Assembly: GCA_914767715.1 (NCBI GenBank)
Contig: OU612072.1
Location: forward strand, 10,046,001 to 10,110,000
Length of the DNA: 64,000 bases
DNA from: Membranipora membranacea
Taxonomy: Eukaryota > Bryozoa > Gymnolaemata > Cheilostomatida > Membraniporidae
Direction of reading: 5' to 3'
The position numbers and the translations under genes are program-made. The notes below the pieces were generated by a model. That model saw only the letters and a program-made list of their open reading frames with translations, was not told where the DNA came from and made no database searches. Positions 1 through 13,700 of the stretch are shown one piece after another (within the stretch, counting starts at the first letter, position 1; each line of letters starts with the position of its first letter).

Positions 1-1010
1 TCAGTCAGAGTCAAAGGACAACTGGTACCATATGGGTTTCCAGCCCACAAACGGCTGGTCAACGGGAAAATGCACTTACTGCTGAGCCAAGCCGACTGAC
101 TATATATTAGCAACTATATATAAATTTGAGTTATCTCTTCCTGTAATGAAGGGAGCTTCACACTGATTGAATTTTTGGTTTTCATCTGGCGCTTTGTTCA
201 ATTTCTTACGATATAGCAAGTGTAGATCAATATTAGTCATGTTGAAACATTATGGCAGTTTTGGTACCCTCAGACTAAGGGTAAAAGTAAGTCAATTGTA
301 ATACCACTACCACATTATTCTCGGATGGAAGAGGCGGATTGAGATGCTCATCAACACACAGGGTTGGCTTCATGCTGCTGTGGTTGGACATGAGGAGGTT
401 GTAGTAGCCCTAAACTCATAGTTTCTTGCTTAAGACCTGTGTGTTGTGCAGTGGCACTACTTTATGTTGTATCCTCCCCATTGAGCATCTTGAATATCGT
501 ACTATCAAACATAGCAATGTGATATCCAGTGTAAATACCATGGCCCATGGTGATGATAACAGCACTGTGCTTATAAATCAGATATATAAAACCAAAGCTG
601 TCCACCCAACACCTTAGCCATTACCTTGCCAGATGTTCTCTCATTATCACATATAGCAACGGATCTTGTACATTAATATTTATGGCAATATGAATGTAAA
701 TGTGTTGAGCTCCTCTAAAAAACAAAATCTTAGTGGATATTTTATGTAGCGGCTTCCAGGCGGATTATAACTAAAGTATATGTTCTCTCACTAAATTAAT
801 GAGCCTGTTCTAATTTGTTTCAGTTATCTACTCTTTTTCAGTTAACAGACAACTCCTATATTAACCAAAAATAAAGCGTCAAATAGGCTTTCAGCAGTGG
901 ATAAATTCACTATAAGCAAAACCTTGATTAACTTGTCTCTTAAGTGAGCCTGGTATTAACTTAAGAAACTGCTTACCACAGTCTGTCTTTCTTTTGTTAT
1001 GCTGGATTGT
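1..1010. other. No gene recognised (upstream or intronic DNA)
   Basis: I see no exon here with convincing splice sites. The coiled-coil gene that follows first shows itself at an acceptor ending at base 1889, so this stretch is probably its intron or 5' flank. Confidence 0.4.
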
Positions 1011-1395
1011 TTAAAGGGCAACCAAGGTTTCGCAGCAATGCATTAATGGGTAGCAAATAATGTGCTGGGCAGCATCAGCTTTGTGCATTACGCGATGCAA
1101 AACTCAAAGTAGTTGCTGACTCTAAGCTGGGTAACACTTCAGTTTAGGGGAGTTTCCAAGACTTTGTGGTAATAATTATAGAGCACAGGCTAAATAATAA
1201 CAAGAACAGGAAACTGCTATGTGGTATTCTCTTTTAGCTGAGTTTGAGTACCTGATGAAAGAAATGTTTCACAAGAATTCTGGCTGAATAATCATCTGAA
1301 TTATAATTTGTCTTTTTCCCCATGCAGAAGGTGCAATCTGCTATTAACCAATGGCCATCAATGAGAAGTTGTTTGAAACCTTGGTTGCCCTTTAA
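1011..1395. mobile_element. Miniature inverted-repeat element with TTAA ends (Kolobok- or piggyBac-like)
   Basis: The 21-base ends 1011-1031 and 1375-1395 are perfect inverted repeats. If the outer TTAA on each side is the target duplication, the element proper runs 1015-1391 and starts AGGGCAACC. A TTAA target duplication is known for the piggyBac and Kolobok superfamilies, and an AGGG start fits Kolobok better; that assignment is inference. No coding capacity is visible, so it is a non-autonomous element. It lies upstream of the first recognised exon of the coiled-coil gene. Confidence 0.75.
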
Positions 1396-1889
1396 GACAC
1401 GCTAATGGACTGTATGGCTCGACATTCCCCTCGAATCAAATGTACAGAGTGCATAGCAGGCCAAAATTATAGTTTCAATTTCTATCATGAATATAATATG
1501 TCAGTACATGACAAATATTATCATAACTACTCAGAGTGGAACGGGTGAGAGTCATAGCTGACACCTGTTTCGCTCCCTCATTTGCACAAGTAAATAACGT
1601 ACAATATCTTGGTGATTTATTATACTATTGCCAAACAAGCCTAACAACGTTACATGCTATTTGCTATTACACCTTTAATGCAATAATAATATTTGCGTTT
1701 CTTATCTCTTATTTTATTACCTTTAATGTCAAATAGTCCGTAGTGTTGTTAAGATGATAAGGTTGGTGTAGGATATGCCCACTCAAATACATACCTCATC
1801 GGAGTTGAAGGCTAAATGCGGTTGCTATATTTTAATTACTACTAATATGATTAGGCCTAGCTCAAGTGGTTGACTTCACTGTATCGCAG

Positions 1890-4800
1890 GACATTCAAGT
1901 TTCAATTGATATCAGGTTCAATAAATTTTGTGATGTCTTAAACATTTCAAGACATGATTTAAAGTCACTATGCAATCAGCGAAGAACCATGCTACCCGGA
2001 AACAGCAGTAACCTGAGCATCAAAAAGGTGGGTGTTAAATTTATTTGTGATTATCAAGTTTGCTGCCTATCACCGTTACAACGTTCAACTAAGAATGAAT
2101 GTTATGGATATGAGCAGCACTGCTTTTGTTGATAAATGTTGATTGAAATTACAAGATCGGTCTCGGGGTGATGAACAAGAAATAGGGGTGCCTTAAGGGA
2201 GCGGCCGCCGTGGTCTGTGCAAAGTTGCCCCCGGGTTTCAGGCAGTTCTGAGCACAACTGTGGCACTGCACCAAGAAGTCACGAAACAGAAGCAGTTTTG
2301 AACCTGGGATATCCACTACCTGCATGTAAAAGGGCTGATGACTAAAATACCTCTAGCTGCCAACCGAAGATTTATCATAGTTACGATCACCTTTGTTTTG
2401 TGTTATTCATAAGATGGAGAGCTATGACCGAGAAGTCGACAGGAAAGATGAAGACTGTCAAAGAAGACATTCTAAACTGCAAGAACTTGATGAGGTAAGA
2501 TATCAGAAAATATTCTAGTCGGGCAAATACAGATCCTTCCCACAATGCAACTTGAATCGAAAACTTGTTGAAGGCTATCCCACAATGCAATGCTTATTTT
2601 TAACAAAAATAAACAGGTAGAAAATTATTATATTATTCACCTCTTTTTATCGTGAGTCCCACATTGAAGCTGCATTGTGGAAATGTTGATATCTCTCTCC
2701 ATTAGTCGAAAAATTTGGTTTTGGGCATTCTTCATTAAACTCAATTGTAAGGTCAAGCTGGCTCAGTACTGGATAATTATTATGAGATAATTTTGGTTAT
2801 TTATTGCTACATTTGTCTGATCAATGCCATATGCATCCCACAATAGTTCAAGAACCATGTTGTGTGAAGGATAGAATAAAGTTCAATTTTGTTGTCCCTA
2901 AAATCTGTAAGATATAATTGGGCCTTACCTTAACCTTGCCTGCAAATGAAGCTTTTGTTGAATCAGCTAGCGCCATAATATTCTTGACACTAGATCACCT
3001 GATTTTTGACTATAAGCTTATGTATTGATATGAAACTTCACAAACTTCTAAGAGTTATGAGTACCGCAGCGAGAAAATCTTCTAACAATATTTATACACA
3101 TACATTGTGATTGCTAGGGTTGCAGCGATCAAGTGGTAAGAGCTCAGTATTTTGTGAGCATACGACTCCCATTGATGTTAATTGCAATCAAATATTCAAA
3201 GCTTGCTCTTCTGCCCAGACTTCATTGCTTGTATCTACTCTCAAAATTTGCCTGTGCCTTTAACTCACAATATGTTTTGTAATGGCACCAAACTTCACAA
3301 AATCAATATCAATGAAGAATTAGTTAGAGAGCATGGTTATCACAGCATCCTCCGATCAAGTTTTAAATAATCAGAAATAAAGTAGTAATGATTCGCAAGG
3401 CTCCTTTTCACAAAGCAGAATCATTGCGCTTAACTCATCTCCTCTCGCTGGAATGTGAACACTGCATACCATTGAATATTGCTACATATCTTCTTTTGCA
3501 GCAACTGACAATCATGGACAGAGAACTCCGAGCCAAAGAGGAAGAAATGAACATACGCCAACTTCTGATACAGTACAGTACATCAGGGTTAGATGTCTAT
3601 GAGATTCTTGCAAAACAGTGAGTTTTGTTTTTTCTCTCTGCTTGAGTCAATGCCACGCTAAGTTCTAGGCTGATTAGGACGATGAGGCTTGGCTGATACA
3701 ACTTCATAATTTACAATATATCCCTTTTGAAAAAAGTTTATTATCATTTTCCTAGTATGTGTTCTGTGCAATGGTGCCAGTTTTTCAAGGCAGAACCGAT
3801 AATAAGTGAGATTGGAATATTAGACATCTATAAACAATGGTATCAAGAATATATATTACTGCGTTATTGAAGCAAGCCGAAAAAAAATGGTAACACTTCA
3901 AAGGTTTCAGATGCTAGGATTTAAGCCCGTATAAGTTAACCTCCCCTAATGATAACGTACATAGGAGCTCTAATATGTTAAAGTGATTGACTTGTTGACA
4001 ACTTGGTGTCAAAAGCTAATACTCATTGCAGAGCATAAATGATCGACTGTTTGATAATATTGAGAAATAATAAGTACAAAACTTTTCAGCTTTGGTATTA
4101 CCCCTAAGTTTAGAGATAAATATACTATCTATGTTACAAAACAGGAGTGTTAAATCCTTGTTCTGTTATTTATAGGCACCAGTCGGACAGCAAAGTCAAG
4201 AAGCTGACCAGTGACATGTACAGAGTTCAGGAAAAGCTGGCCAACGCTCACCAGTCCTTGCTAGAGAAGGAGAGGATAATTCTTAATCTGAAGAATAAAG
4301 TACGTTTATGGTGTTGCTATTCCCGATTGTCTACAATTAAATGAGAATATACAGGTTAAAGCTAGAAAATCTCTTGAATTTATCCTGAGCATTTTGTTGT
4401 GCTGCTGGGAAACTACTTGGGTAAAATCATTTCACAACTAGAAATTTCATAGCTTCAAAATCGCTCCTCGCAGAGATGTATGTAAGCCATTGGTCTGGTT
4501 TTCTGTTCGTGTACGTTAATCGAACCCATAATTTTATATAAGTATTGTATCATGATAATGGTGCAAACGATCTAGCTGGCCGGCACAGAAAAATGTGTAG
4601 TGGGTTTTCGCTCAGAGTTATGTTCTCGGACTTTTCAGGTCTTGTTCCCCTTTAGAGCATTAAAAGAGAATTCATAAACATGATTTTTTGTTCTGGGCCA
4701 TTTAATAGCTATAACCCATCCACCAAAGTAAGCTGGAAACAATTACCCATCTTTCTAGTCACAGCCAATAGTTCTAGGGGTGGCGGATTTTATTTGCTTT

Positions 4801-5366
4801 ATAAAACTTGAAAGATTTTTGCAGTGACGGCTTACCTCTCACCATCAGGTACTGGTACTGCTTCACTTTCTTTGGCTCAAGGGCGCTCCAGTATTCTTGC
4901 CTCCCCTACCATATTATTGAACTTACCGCCCTCAGATATGAATGTACTGTAACCAATCATCCAATCAGCTGTCTTCTTACAACTGATTATTGGTTTGCTT
5001 GTTGCATTTTAGGTTCAGTCACTAGAGCAGTCTACACTTCAAAAGAAACCTGCTCATCATTCGACTAGTGACAGAAACAACAATGATGAAATCTTGCATG
5101 AAGAGAAAGCCGGTGGGAATCCTGAAATTCATCAACTTAAATCCACTCCAAAAAGTGACAATAGTCTTTCAGAAAAACGTTCTCGACTACAAAGACGCCG
5201 AGCAGGAAGTCTTATTGCACCATCAGCCGCAGAGACGAGTCAAGAGAGGGCCGAAAGGAATGCCATTAGAAGAAAGTCAATAGCTGGACTACCAGACCGG
5301 TACACTGTCGAAGGAGACAATGAACATTTAGCGGACCCTGTCAGTAAAGCCTGTCTAGTACAATAG
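1890..5366 (+). CDS. Coiled-coil protein, 3' part of gene (5' end not found)
   Basis: Five exons join in frame: 1890-2027, 2414-2494, 3502-3617, 4176-4299 and 5013-5366, giving 270 residues to the stop. All introns are GT-AG, and the phases (0,0,2,0) match at every junction. Residues about 47-150 are heptad-rich and highly charged (MDRELRAKEEEMN, VQEKLANAHQSLLEKERI), so a coiled coil is likely. The C-terminal 115 residues are polar and basic, with an RRRAG and an RRKSIAGL segment; the latter looks like a basophilic kinase site. The first visible exon begins at a splice acceptor rather than a start codon, so upstream exons are missing or unrecognised. I do not recognise the family; a cytoskeletal or centrosomal role would be a guess from composition only. 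No AATAAA is seen close behind the stop. Confidence 0.72.
2165..2345 (-). repeat. SINE-like repeat, family 2 (diverged)
   Basis: Scattered blocks (CCTTAAGGG, GTCTGTGC, TTTCAGGCAGTTCTGAG, TTTGAACCTGGGA) recur in the same order in the better copy at 9835-10035. The last block, read on the minus strand, resembles a polymerase III B box. It lies in an intron of the coiled-coil gene. The extent is approximate. Confidence 0.45.
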
Positions 5367-6895
5367 ACTGTACAACTTTTTTATTATATTTCATAGCTTT
5401 GATAATATTTACTGCACCTCATAATAGCCTCTAGTATATACCTCATATATCTGATACCAATCATCATATGGTTTTATCCTTTTATTTTTCCTTGTCGAAC
5501 AATATATATATATATATATCTCGGAGATCATCTGACAAAAACAATTGCTAGACAGAATTAAATTAATCTTACATAATTTTTGCCTCACCCTCACCCTGGT
5601 TTTCATGATAGACTAAACCATTATTCCAAGAGGTATTACCGAAACAATCACCATGAATGTTAGCAGAGTTACAAGAGCTTGCAAAAGGACTCATTGTGAA
5701 ATGAAGTCCGCTATTAGTCTTTCTGTTGATGATATGTAGCACCAAGTTGTACCACAACAAGCCTACTTGTAAAGTTTGAAAATAAAAGCTAACATAGATC
5801 AAATGTAGTATCATTCCATCATGGAAGGATGGTCCGAAAGGCCCAGGAATAGTTTTAGGCCTTTACCTTAGGCTGAGGTACTGATACTTTGATGCAATGG
5901 TTAGCTTGGTTCCCAGCCAGAATGGCCATTATAGATGCTGTCCTCATAGGCTGACTGGTCTCTTGCTTCTGAAGAACTAATATTAATTTGAATATTTTGT
6001 AACTGTAGCAGTGAGGGAGTTGTCTGCCCATAGAAAGAGAGAGGATAATTACCAAATTAATTTTGATAAGCTCAAGCATATTGCTAAAATTAGTCTATTA
6101 AGTCATGAAACGAAATGTGAAGCCAATTACCAGTCAAGTTCACTGGTAGATATTTACTTTTACTTGACATATCAAATTGAAAATTATGCATCTGTAGTTT
6201 TGTAAAGGCCCGTCAATAATGAGGAGCAGTTTTTGTCACCCAGTAATCTCGAGCAAACTCCAAAATGTAAGCATCGTATTTCGATTATTCTTGACTAAAC
6301 CTAGATTGGCATGTTTCTCTTCACTGATGACATACATGCTATAATGTCATTCGCACAAAATTCCGCATGGGTCACTATGTTATGTTTTTTATGCTCATCA
6401 GAGTGTACTTTTTTTAACATTGAATTTATTTAGTTCACTGGCCAATCAAAGCGAATGAGGCCATATTGAGAAGACCATAGCAACGCTAAGCAAATAAATT
6501 GTTTTTTTTTAAATAAAATATGCTCTTTCGATACTTTTAAGTAAGACATTGGCCATTTCCTCTAAGATGTTTGTATTTGGGAAACATAGCATGTGGGATG
6601 TCTGCGTGAATGAAGCACATGACCAGTTTTTGAAACCCCTTGGACCCTAAGCATTGTCAATAAAAACCAATATCACCCTAAGACATTTCTGCCCTCTCTA
6701 ACCTCTTGTATTCTTGAAGTATGTATGGTTTGTGGCTGATGAGAGCTATCCGATAATATCTCAGTTACAATCCTACTCCCACTAGGAGGCTGGGAAACTT
6801 ACTGATGGTTGCAAATTTAGTAGTGAAATCTGTCGGGATTGCTTTAAATTGATGATTAATGGGTGTTATTAGCACTAATGTGTTGATATAACCTA
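5367..6895. other. Intergenic stretch without a recognised gene
   Basis: It contains a short (AT)n run near 5503-5518 and several homopolymer runs. Short open frames on both strands lack supporting splice sites or recognisable motifs. Confidence 0.4.
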
Positions 6896-7279
6896 TTCAG
6901 TAAATAATTCAAGTGATCTGGATTAAACCCTGACAATAATTTATATACGATTTGCATGTTTTTTTGATACAACACAAAACGGGAGTGTGGTATACATGAT
7001 AAAATTACTTCAAATTCTGATGACGATTTTTTTTTTGCACAGAAAACATATTCTAGAAATGAAAGGTCAACAGCAAGGAAAACATTCACACCAGTAGCAA
7101 GAACTCTTTCTTCTCAAAGATTAAAAAAAATAAGACAGATCATTAATATGGATTGTTACCAAAAATATCTGAACCTCACAAAACACTGAAAGAATGTTTG
7201 AGTTAACTCAATATGTGATGTGTCACCAGTCCCAGCATGAGCTTAGAAGAAATAATCACCTCAAAGTAAAGAAGGGAAG

Positions 7280-8463
7280 CTAATTTGACTCACTATCAGT
7301 CCAAGAATCAACATCTGCTGCTAATTCAGGGGAAATTAGTCTGTTTTCAATTCCCATTGTGTCTGACTCTTGGACACCTGAAACATTGAAGTGCACAGGT
7401 AGAGATTGATGCCGCAGAAAGAATACTTGTTTTACATTTGAATACAGGTAGAAAACAAGTCAGGTTTTTTAATTCAACAGCAACAACTAAATTTATTTCA
7501 GACTGTCTAGGTGGTGCTTTAAAACAGTCATCCTTGGTGTTGTGGCGATTCTGATACATGGAACCCTGATTCTTACCTGGAACCAGAACAAGCTGGGATG
7601 CCGAACGTTTCTCGCAACCGCGGTTGAACTCTAGACCGTTGGGTTTTCTTCGATAAACACATATCCAACAAATTGCTCCACCTACAAGGCTCAGTGCAGA
7701 TATCCAAGCTATTGATATGTATGACAGTGTGAGTGGTTTTAGGTGGTTTGTGGTGGTCGACCTGGATGCAGTTGAAGTGGTCTGAGTCTTGCAGAGTTGA
7801 CAGTATTGGTCAAAATAATCTGAAATGAGAGAATCATTAATGCTTCATTATAGGAATTTGCTTTATTCTACTTTTCAAATGGCAATAAAAATTCTGTTTT
7901 GACTAATTCAAGTCCTTGTATTTTACATGTATTATGCATGCTGAATTTTAAATTTGTTCGCTATTGTTTTTATAACCGCATAAATTTACTGTCATGTGAG
8001 CAATATAAAATTACCTGGGCAGTAGGCTTGACATTTTTCTTCATCAATTGAGGCTGCTATCACCCCGTTACATATTGCTGCACAAGGACGATACTGTGCG
8101 AAGTGTTCCAGGAAGTAGCAACCTGTTGGGCTGAAGTAGGATCCTTGGCAGTCATTGAAGGTAAGTTCAGCAAACTTCCCTTTGCAGCAAAATTTGTTGG
8201 GGTCGGCATTAGCACCAGTTTTCGCATGAGCTTTTTCGACTGCGTGAATGGAAATCGTTCCCCACATAAGCACGCTGCACAAACTAAAAAAAGATTTAGG
8301 GAAAAACATTTAATAGCACAGTAACCAAGAGAGCAAGAACATCGATTGCAAAAAAGACTATTTAAATGGAACTGCAAAATGATATTTTAAATAGAGCAGC
8401 TGCATGGATTTAAAGCTAAACCCATGGAGTGTAGAAGGCAAATTACCTTGGAAAAACATTCAT
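7280..8463 (-). CDS. Cysteine-rich single-pass membrane protein, paralogue 1 (208 aa)
   Basis: Minus-strand exons 8447-8463, 8015-8283, 7577-7819 and 7280-7377 join in phase 2,1,1 and end at a TAG. The first coding exon is only 17 bases (MNVFP plus two bases). I chose this start because the spliced signal peptide is conserved in the paralogue, whereas the unspliced frame has no equivalent start there. Residues 1-26 look like a secretion signal ending AHA. The ectodomain has ten cysteines (38, 39, 51, 61, 73, 77, 90, 94, 102, 105), ending CPDYFDQYCQLC. A Thr/Ser stalk, a membrane span at about 126-151, an RRK stop-transfer and a roughly 55-residue acidic tail follow. A TNF-receptor-like fold is possible from the cysteine density but unproven. 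Compared with paralogue 2 it lacks four residues in the membrane span and 18 in the tail, both in frame. Confidence 0.7.
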
Positions 8464-9834
8464 AATTGCCTTTAACAACACTAAGCAACTATGTATGCTG
8501 AAGTAAGGCTTCTTGCAGTACGGTAGGGGCACAAATTTGATCAACTTCACTCCGCTGTTTTCCGTTATCTTGAAATGATCTCCTGAAATATCAAAAAGGT
8601 ATTAAACAAAACTATATATTGTATTTTAGGCAATCAAATTCAGTTGGTCTTCCATAACTGTAGCAAATGAATGAAATGATTTTCTTCCTGTCTTCAATTG
8701 TTCATAGTAAAAGTAAAAGTACCACAGATGATTGTTTTTGGATCAATACAATTCCTTTTCTATCACAATTCAATGAATTTAGTGACATCGATGAAGTTAA
8801 ATTGATTTCATTTCATGCTCCCCATGGGATAATTTGGTGAAATTTATTGATGTCAATATGGAAACACTCAAACATCAAATATGGTGGCACCTGGGCCTCC
8901 CGAGAACAATTGACATTGACATGATCTGGTTTAGCTTCAAACAAAATTGTTGCTTCTATGCAGTCTGAAAAACCAGCTGAACCCCCACCACGTCAATAAT
9001 AGTATGAACATGTTCTTTTCATACCTTTTCATAACATAAATACGATAACAATGCCAATTATCACTGTTGCCAAAATAAAGCTCCGCATGAATTGATATCT
9101 TTGAATTTGATACTGCTTGGCATCATATGGATATTGACAAAATATTGCAAATATTAGCTATGTCAAATGTCTCCCCTTTTATTAGGCTGAAAACAACAGG
9201 CAACTAACAGCTGTAAAATGAAAATGGAAAAGAGCTAAAATCATCCCCTTGACTGATTGTTATACTCACCTTTTTACGTTATTTAACTCTGATCAGTTGA
9301 ATGTCTGTACTCCTGCAAGCTATGATTCCGAATGGCTCAGAAGGATCTATGTTATGTACGCTTAGCAAAATTAGATCAATACAAAACAATAAGGCTTATT
9401 GAGTTGACAGTTCGATAAAAAACATTGAATACAATGAGAACAAAAAAGCCTATTCATGGGACACTGGCACTGACTCTGTTGTAGAGCTTGAAAAACTGGC
9501 TAAGCATTTTTGGATGGATTATAAGGATTATAAGTTCTTGTCAGATGTGCCACACATAGCTATGAAGAATGTTTATGCCAACACTGTATGCATGATTAAC
9601 ACAAAAGGAGCCTGGCTACACTGATAGGTATTGAATTTAATTAAATTCCTAAGTAGGTCGAGCTTATCCCATAGTGTCAACAGCATGCATACCTGTTTCA
9701 ATTTCCATGTCATGCAGAACAGCCCACAGATCCTCTCAATCACCCAATTTGAAACCATTCCAGCAAACAACATATTTAGTCCATTAAACTAGGGTTAATT
9801 TGCGATAAAAATCGTGAGTCTGTATTTGTCAGAA

Positions 9835-10035
9835 GACAGAGAAATAGCAGTCCCTTAGGGGCAATGACCAATGTATTCTGTGCCAAGCTGCTCTCTGTTT
9901 CCAGGCAGGTCTGAGAAAATCTTGGTTTCAATTGAGTCCAGTAGTTAGTAGACTGTTGCAGGATTTGAACCTATGACCTCAAGCGCTTGCACATTAGAGG
10001 GTAGACGCTCTAAGCAACTAAGCTACCTGTGACCA
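9835..10035 (-). repeat. tRNA-derived SINE, family 2
   Basis: Read on the minus strand, the head at about 10035-9958 is tRNA-like. It has an A-box-like TAGCTTAGTTGC near 10024 and a perfect B box GGTTCAAATCC at about 9962-9972. The body shares blocks with 2165-2345. It falls in the roughly 570-base stretch present only in duplication copy 1, so it may have arrived after the duplication, or that stretch may have been lost from copy 2. Confidence 0.65.
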
Positions 10036-10430
10036 TAGGATAGTATTTACTGAAATTTAGAGTGTGTTATCACTAAACCGATGTATATGTATGACATAAA
10101 GACTATTCCTGATTGACTACTTTGGGATAAATAGAGAAAGCATGTATAAGCAAGCTCAAGGACCAAGTGATCCAAGGCGAATCTATAGGGTCACAAAATT
10201 TAACTTATACGATGAAAAAGAGAAGAGTTGACCGAAGATCATCAACCACCTAGCTAAAACTAAACACCGGAGATCTAAGGATATTGACAGAATGCCTTTT
10301 GTTAAGGACATAGATGGAAAGATCCCAACTTGTGCATTCATGTAACCAAGAGTCATGATAACATAATTTTTAGCCTTCTGTAGCGCAGCATAGAGTTTGA
10401 CTTTTTGCTTCATCCTTTGCCTCATTAGTT

Positions 10431-10462
10431 GATTTGGTTTGATTTGATTTGATTTGATTTGT
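10431..10462. repeat. (TGATT)n-type microsatellite
   Basis: Repeated TTGATTTGATT units lie just downstream of the end of duplication copy 1. Confidence 0.8.
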
Positions 10463-10798
10463 ATTCATTCAATCATCATGACAGATGGTACAGAATGCGA
10501 GCGATGGTATGGCATAGTAAAAACAACACACTAAAAAGTATTTATATACTAGACCGTCGTCATGATAGGTCATGAAAAAATTAAAAAAGCCTTTTCTCCG
10601 CCTTTCAGTCCTGCAGAGTTTTGGCCGAAAAATTTGTATAGCTCGAGAGGACGTTCTGGAATTCTTGTTGAAAAGTAGTTCACTAGAAAAAGAGGATGTG
10701 ATTCATTATTCACTATACGTAGAAAATGTGAATAAGAGATATCAAAAAGAAAATCACAGAGTTTTGGGATGCCTAGACTGACAATCTAGTAATAATAA

Positions 10799-13700
10799 TA
10801 AATAATTCAAGTGATCTGGATTAAACCCTGACATTAATTTATATTCCATTTGCATGTTTTGTTGATACAACACAAAACGGGAGTGTGGTATACATGGTAA
10901 AATTACTTCAAATTCCGATGAGGAATTTTTTTTTTGCACAGAAAACATATTCTAGAAATGAAAGATCAACAGCAAGGAAAACATTCACACCAGTAGCAAG
11001 AACTCTTTTTTCTCAAAAGATTAAAAAAAATAAGACAGATCATTAATATGGATTGTTACCAAAAATATCTGAACTTCACAAAACACTGAAAGAATATTTG
11101 AGTTAACTCAATATGTGATGTGTAACCAGTCCCAGCATGAGCTTAGAAGAAATACTCACCTCAAGGTAAAAAAGGGAAGCTAATTTGGCTCACTATCAGT
11201 CCCAGAAACAGAAAAGTACCTGCTGGACTTTTTGCAGCTGAGACTATTATCAAACAAAGAATCAACATCTGCTGATGGTTCAGGGGAATATAATCTGTGT
11301 TCCATTCCCATTGTGTCTGACTCTTGGACACCTAAAACATTGAAGTGCACAGGTTGAGATTGATGCCGCAGAAAGAATACTTGTTTTACATTTGAATACA
11401 GGTAAGAAAACAAGTCAGGTTTTTTAATTCAACAGCAACAACTAAATTTATTTCAGACTGTCTAGGTGGTGCTTTAAAACAGTCATCCTTGGTGTTGCGG
11501 CGATTCTGATACATGGAACCCTGATTCTTACCTGGAACCAGAACAAGCTGGAATGCCGAACGTTTCTTGCAACCGCAGTTGAACTCTAGACCGTTGTGTT
11601 TTCTTCGATAAACACATATCCAACAAATTGCTCCTCCTACAAAAACCACTGAAAGGCTCAGTGCAGATATCCAAGCTATTGATATGTATGACAGTGTGAG
11701 TGGTTTCAGGTGGTTTATGGTGGTCGAGCTGGATGCAGTTGGAGTGGTCTGAGTCTTGCAGAGTTGACAGTATTGGTCAAAATAATCTGAAATGAGATGA
11801 TCATTCATGCTTCATAATAGGAATTTGCTTTAATCTACTTTTCAAATGGCAATAAAAATTCTGTTTTGACTAATTCAAGATTTTGTATTTTACATGTATT
11901 ATGCATACTGAATTTTAAATTTTTTGGCTGTTATTTTTATAACCGCATAAATTTACTGTCATATGAGCAATATAAAATTACCTGGGCAGTAGGCTTGACA
12001 TTTTTCTTCATCAATTGAGGCTGCTATCACCTCGTTACATATTGCTGCACAAGGACGATACTGTGCGAAGTGTTCCAGGAAGTAGCAACCTGTTGTGTTG
12101 AAGTAGGATCCTTGGCAGTCATTGAAGGTAAGTTCAGCAAACTTCCCTTTGCAGCAGAATTTGTTGGGGTCGGTATTAGCACCAGTATTCGCATGAGCTT
12201 TTTCGACTGCGTGAATGAAAATCGTGCCCCCTATAAGCACGCTGCACAAACTAAAATAGATATGAGGGAAAAAACATTTAATAGCACAGTAACCAAGAGA
12301 GCAAGAACATCGATTGCAAAAAAGACTATTTAAATGGAACTGCAAAATGATATTTTAAATAGAGCAGCTGCTTGGCTTTAAAGCCAAACCCATGGAGTGT
12401 AGAAGGCAAATTACCTTGGAAAAACATTCATAATTGCCTTTATTAACACTAAGCAACTATGTATGTTGAAGTAAGGCTTCTTGCAGTACGGTAGGGGCAC
12501 AAATTTGACCAACTTCACTCCGCTGTTTTTCCATTATCTTGAATTGATCTCCTGAAATATCAAAAAGGTATTAAACAAAACTATATATTGTATTTTAGGC
12601 AATCAAATTCAGTTGGTCTTTCATACCTGTAACAAATGAATGAAATGATTTTCTTCCTGTCTTCAATTGTTCATAGTAAAAGGAAAAGTACCACAAATGA
12701 TTGTTTTTGGATCAATACAATTCCTTTTCTATCACAATACAATGAATTCAGTGACATTGATGAAGGTAAATTGATTTCATTTCATGCTCCCCATGGGATA
12801 CTTTGGTGAAATTTATTGATGTCAATATGGAAACCCTCAAACATCAAATATGGTGGCACCTGGGCCTCCCGAGAACAATTGACATTGACATGATCTGGTT
12901 TAGCTTCAAACAAAATTGTTGCTTCTACGCAGTCTGGAAAACCAGCTGAACCCCCACCACGTCAATAATAGTATGAACATATTCTTTTCATACCTTTTCA
13001 TAACATAAATAAGATAACAATGCCAATTATTACTGTTGCCAAAAAAAAGCTCCGCATGAATTGATAGCTTTGAATTTGATACTGCTTGGCATCATATGGA
13101 TTAATATTCCTTATTCAAATTTAAATATGCCTATACAAATTATTGAATGATTTTATCAAAAAACATGGTCATATTTTGATTGTTTGTTTCAATGCGAGGT
13201 TAACTTGCCCTCCCTGGGTCAAAAATTCCCATTTTCATTGCATCAACAACGTTTTTAAAAATTGATATTAAAAATGAAAATTAAAATATTCACGCAAATG
13301 TATGGAAATTGACAAAATATTGCAAATATTAGCTATGTCAAATGTCTCCCCCTTTATTAGGCTGAAAACAACAGGCAACTAACAGCTGTAAAATGAAAAT
13401 GGAAACGAGCTAAAATCATCCCCTTGACTGATTGTTATACTCACCTTTTTACTTTATTTAACTCTGATCAGTTTAATGTCTGTATCCATGCAAGCTATGA
13501 TTCCGAATGGCACAGAAAGATTTATGTTATGTATGTTTCACCCACTAAGCGACTCGCTTAGCAACATTTAATCAATACAGAACAATAAGGCTTATTGTGT
13601 TGACAGTTCGATAAAAAACTTTGAATACAATGAGAACAAAAAAGCCTATTCATTGAACACTGGCACTGACTCTGTTGTAGAACTTGAAATTTAGAGTGTG

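Larger units (their letters stand above)
6896..10391. repeat. Segmental tandem duplication, copy 1
   Basis: This segment aligns along nearly its whole length with 10799-14241, at an offset of about 3.9 kb, including exons, introns and flanks of the cysteine-rich membrane-protein gene. Relative to copy 2 it has about 570 extra bases (about 9490-10055, containing a SINE). It lacks about 210 bases present at 13100-13310 and about 220 at 13830-14050. Coding and noncoding parts look similarly close, so the duplication is fairly young. Confidence 0.9.

Noticed and set aside
3119-3180. tRNA-like stretch (GCGATCAAGTGGTAAGAGC)
   Set aside because: An A-box-like start only; no acceptor pairing and no B box, so neither a tRNA gene nor a sure SINE.
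7992-8377. Three overlapping frames around the cysteine-rich exon, including unspliced starts
   Set aside because: Only the spliced frame is preserved between the two paralogues; the others are shadows.
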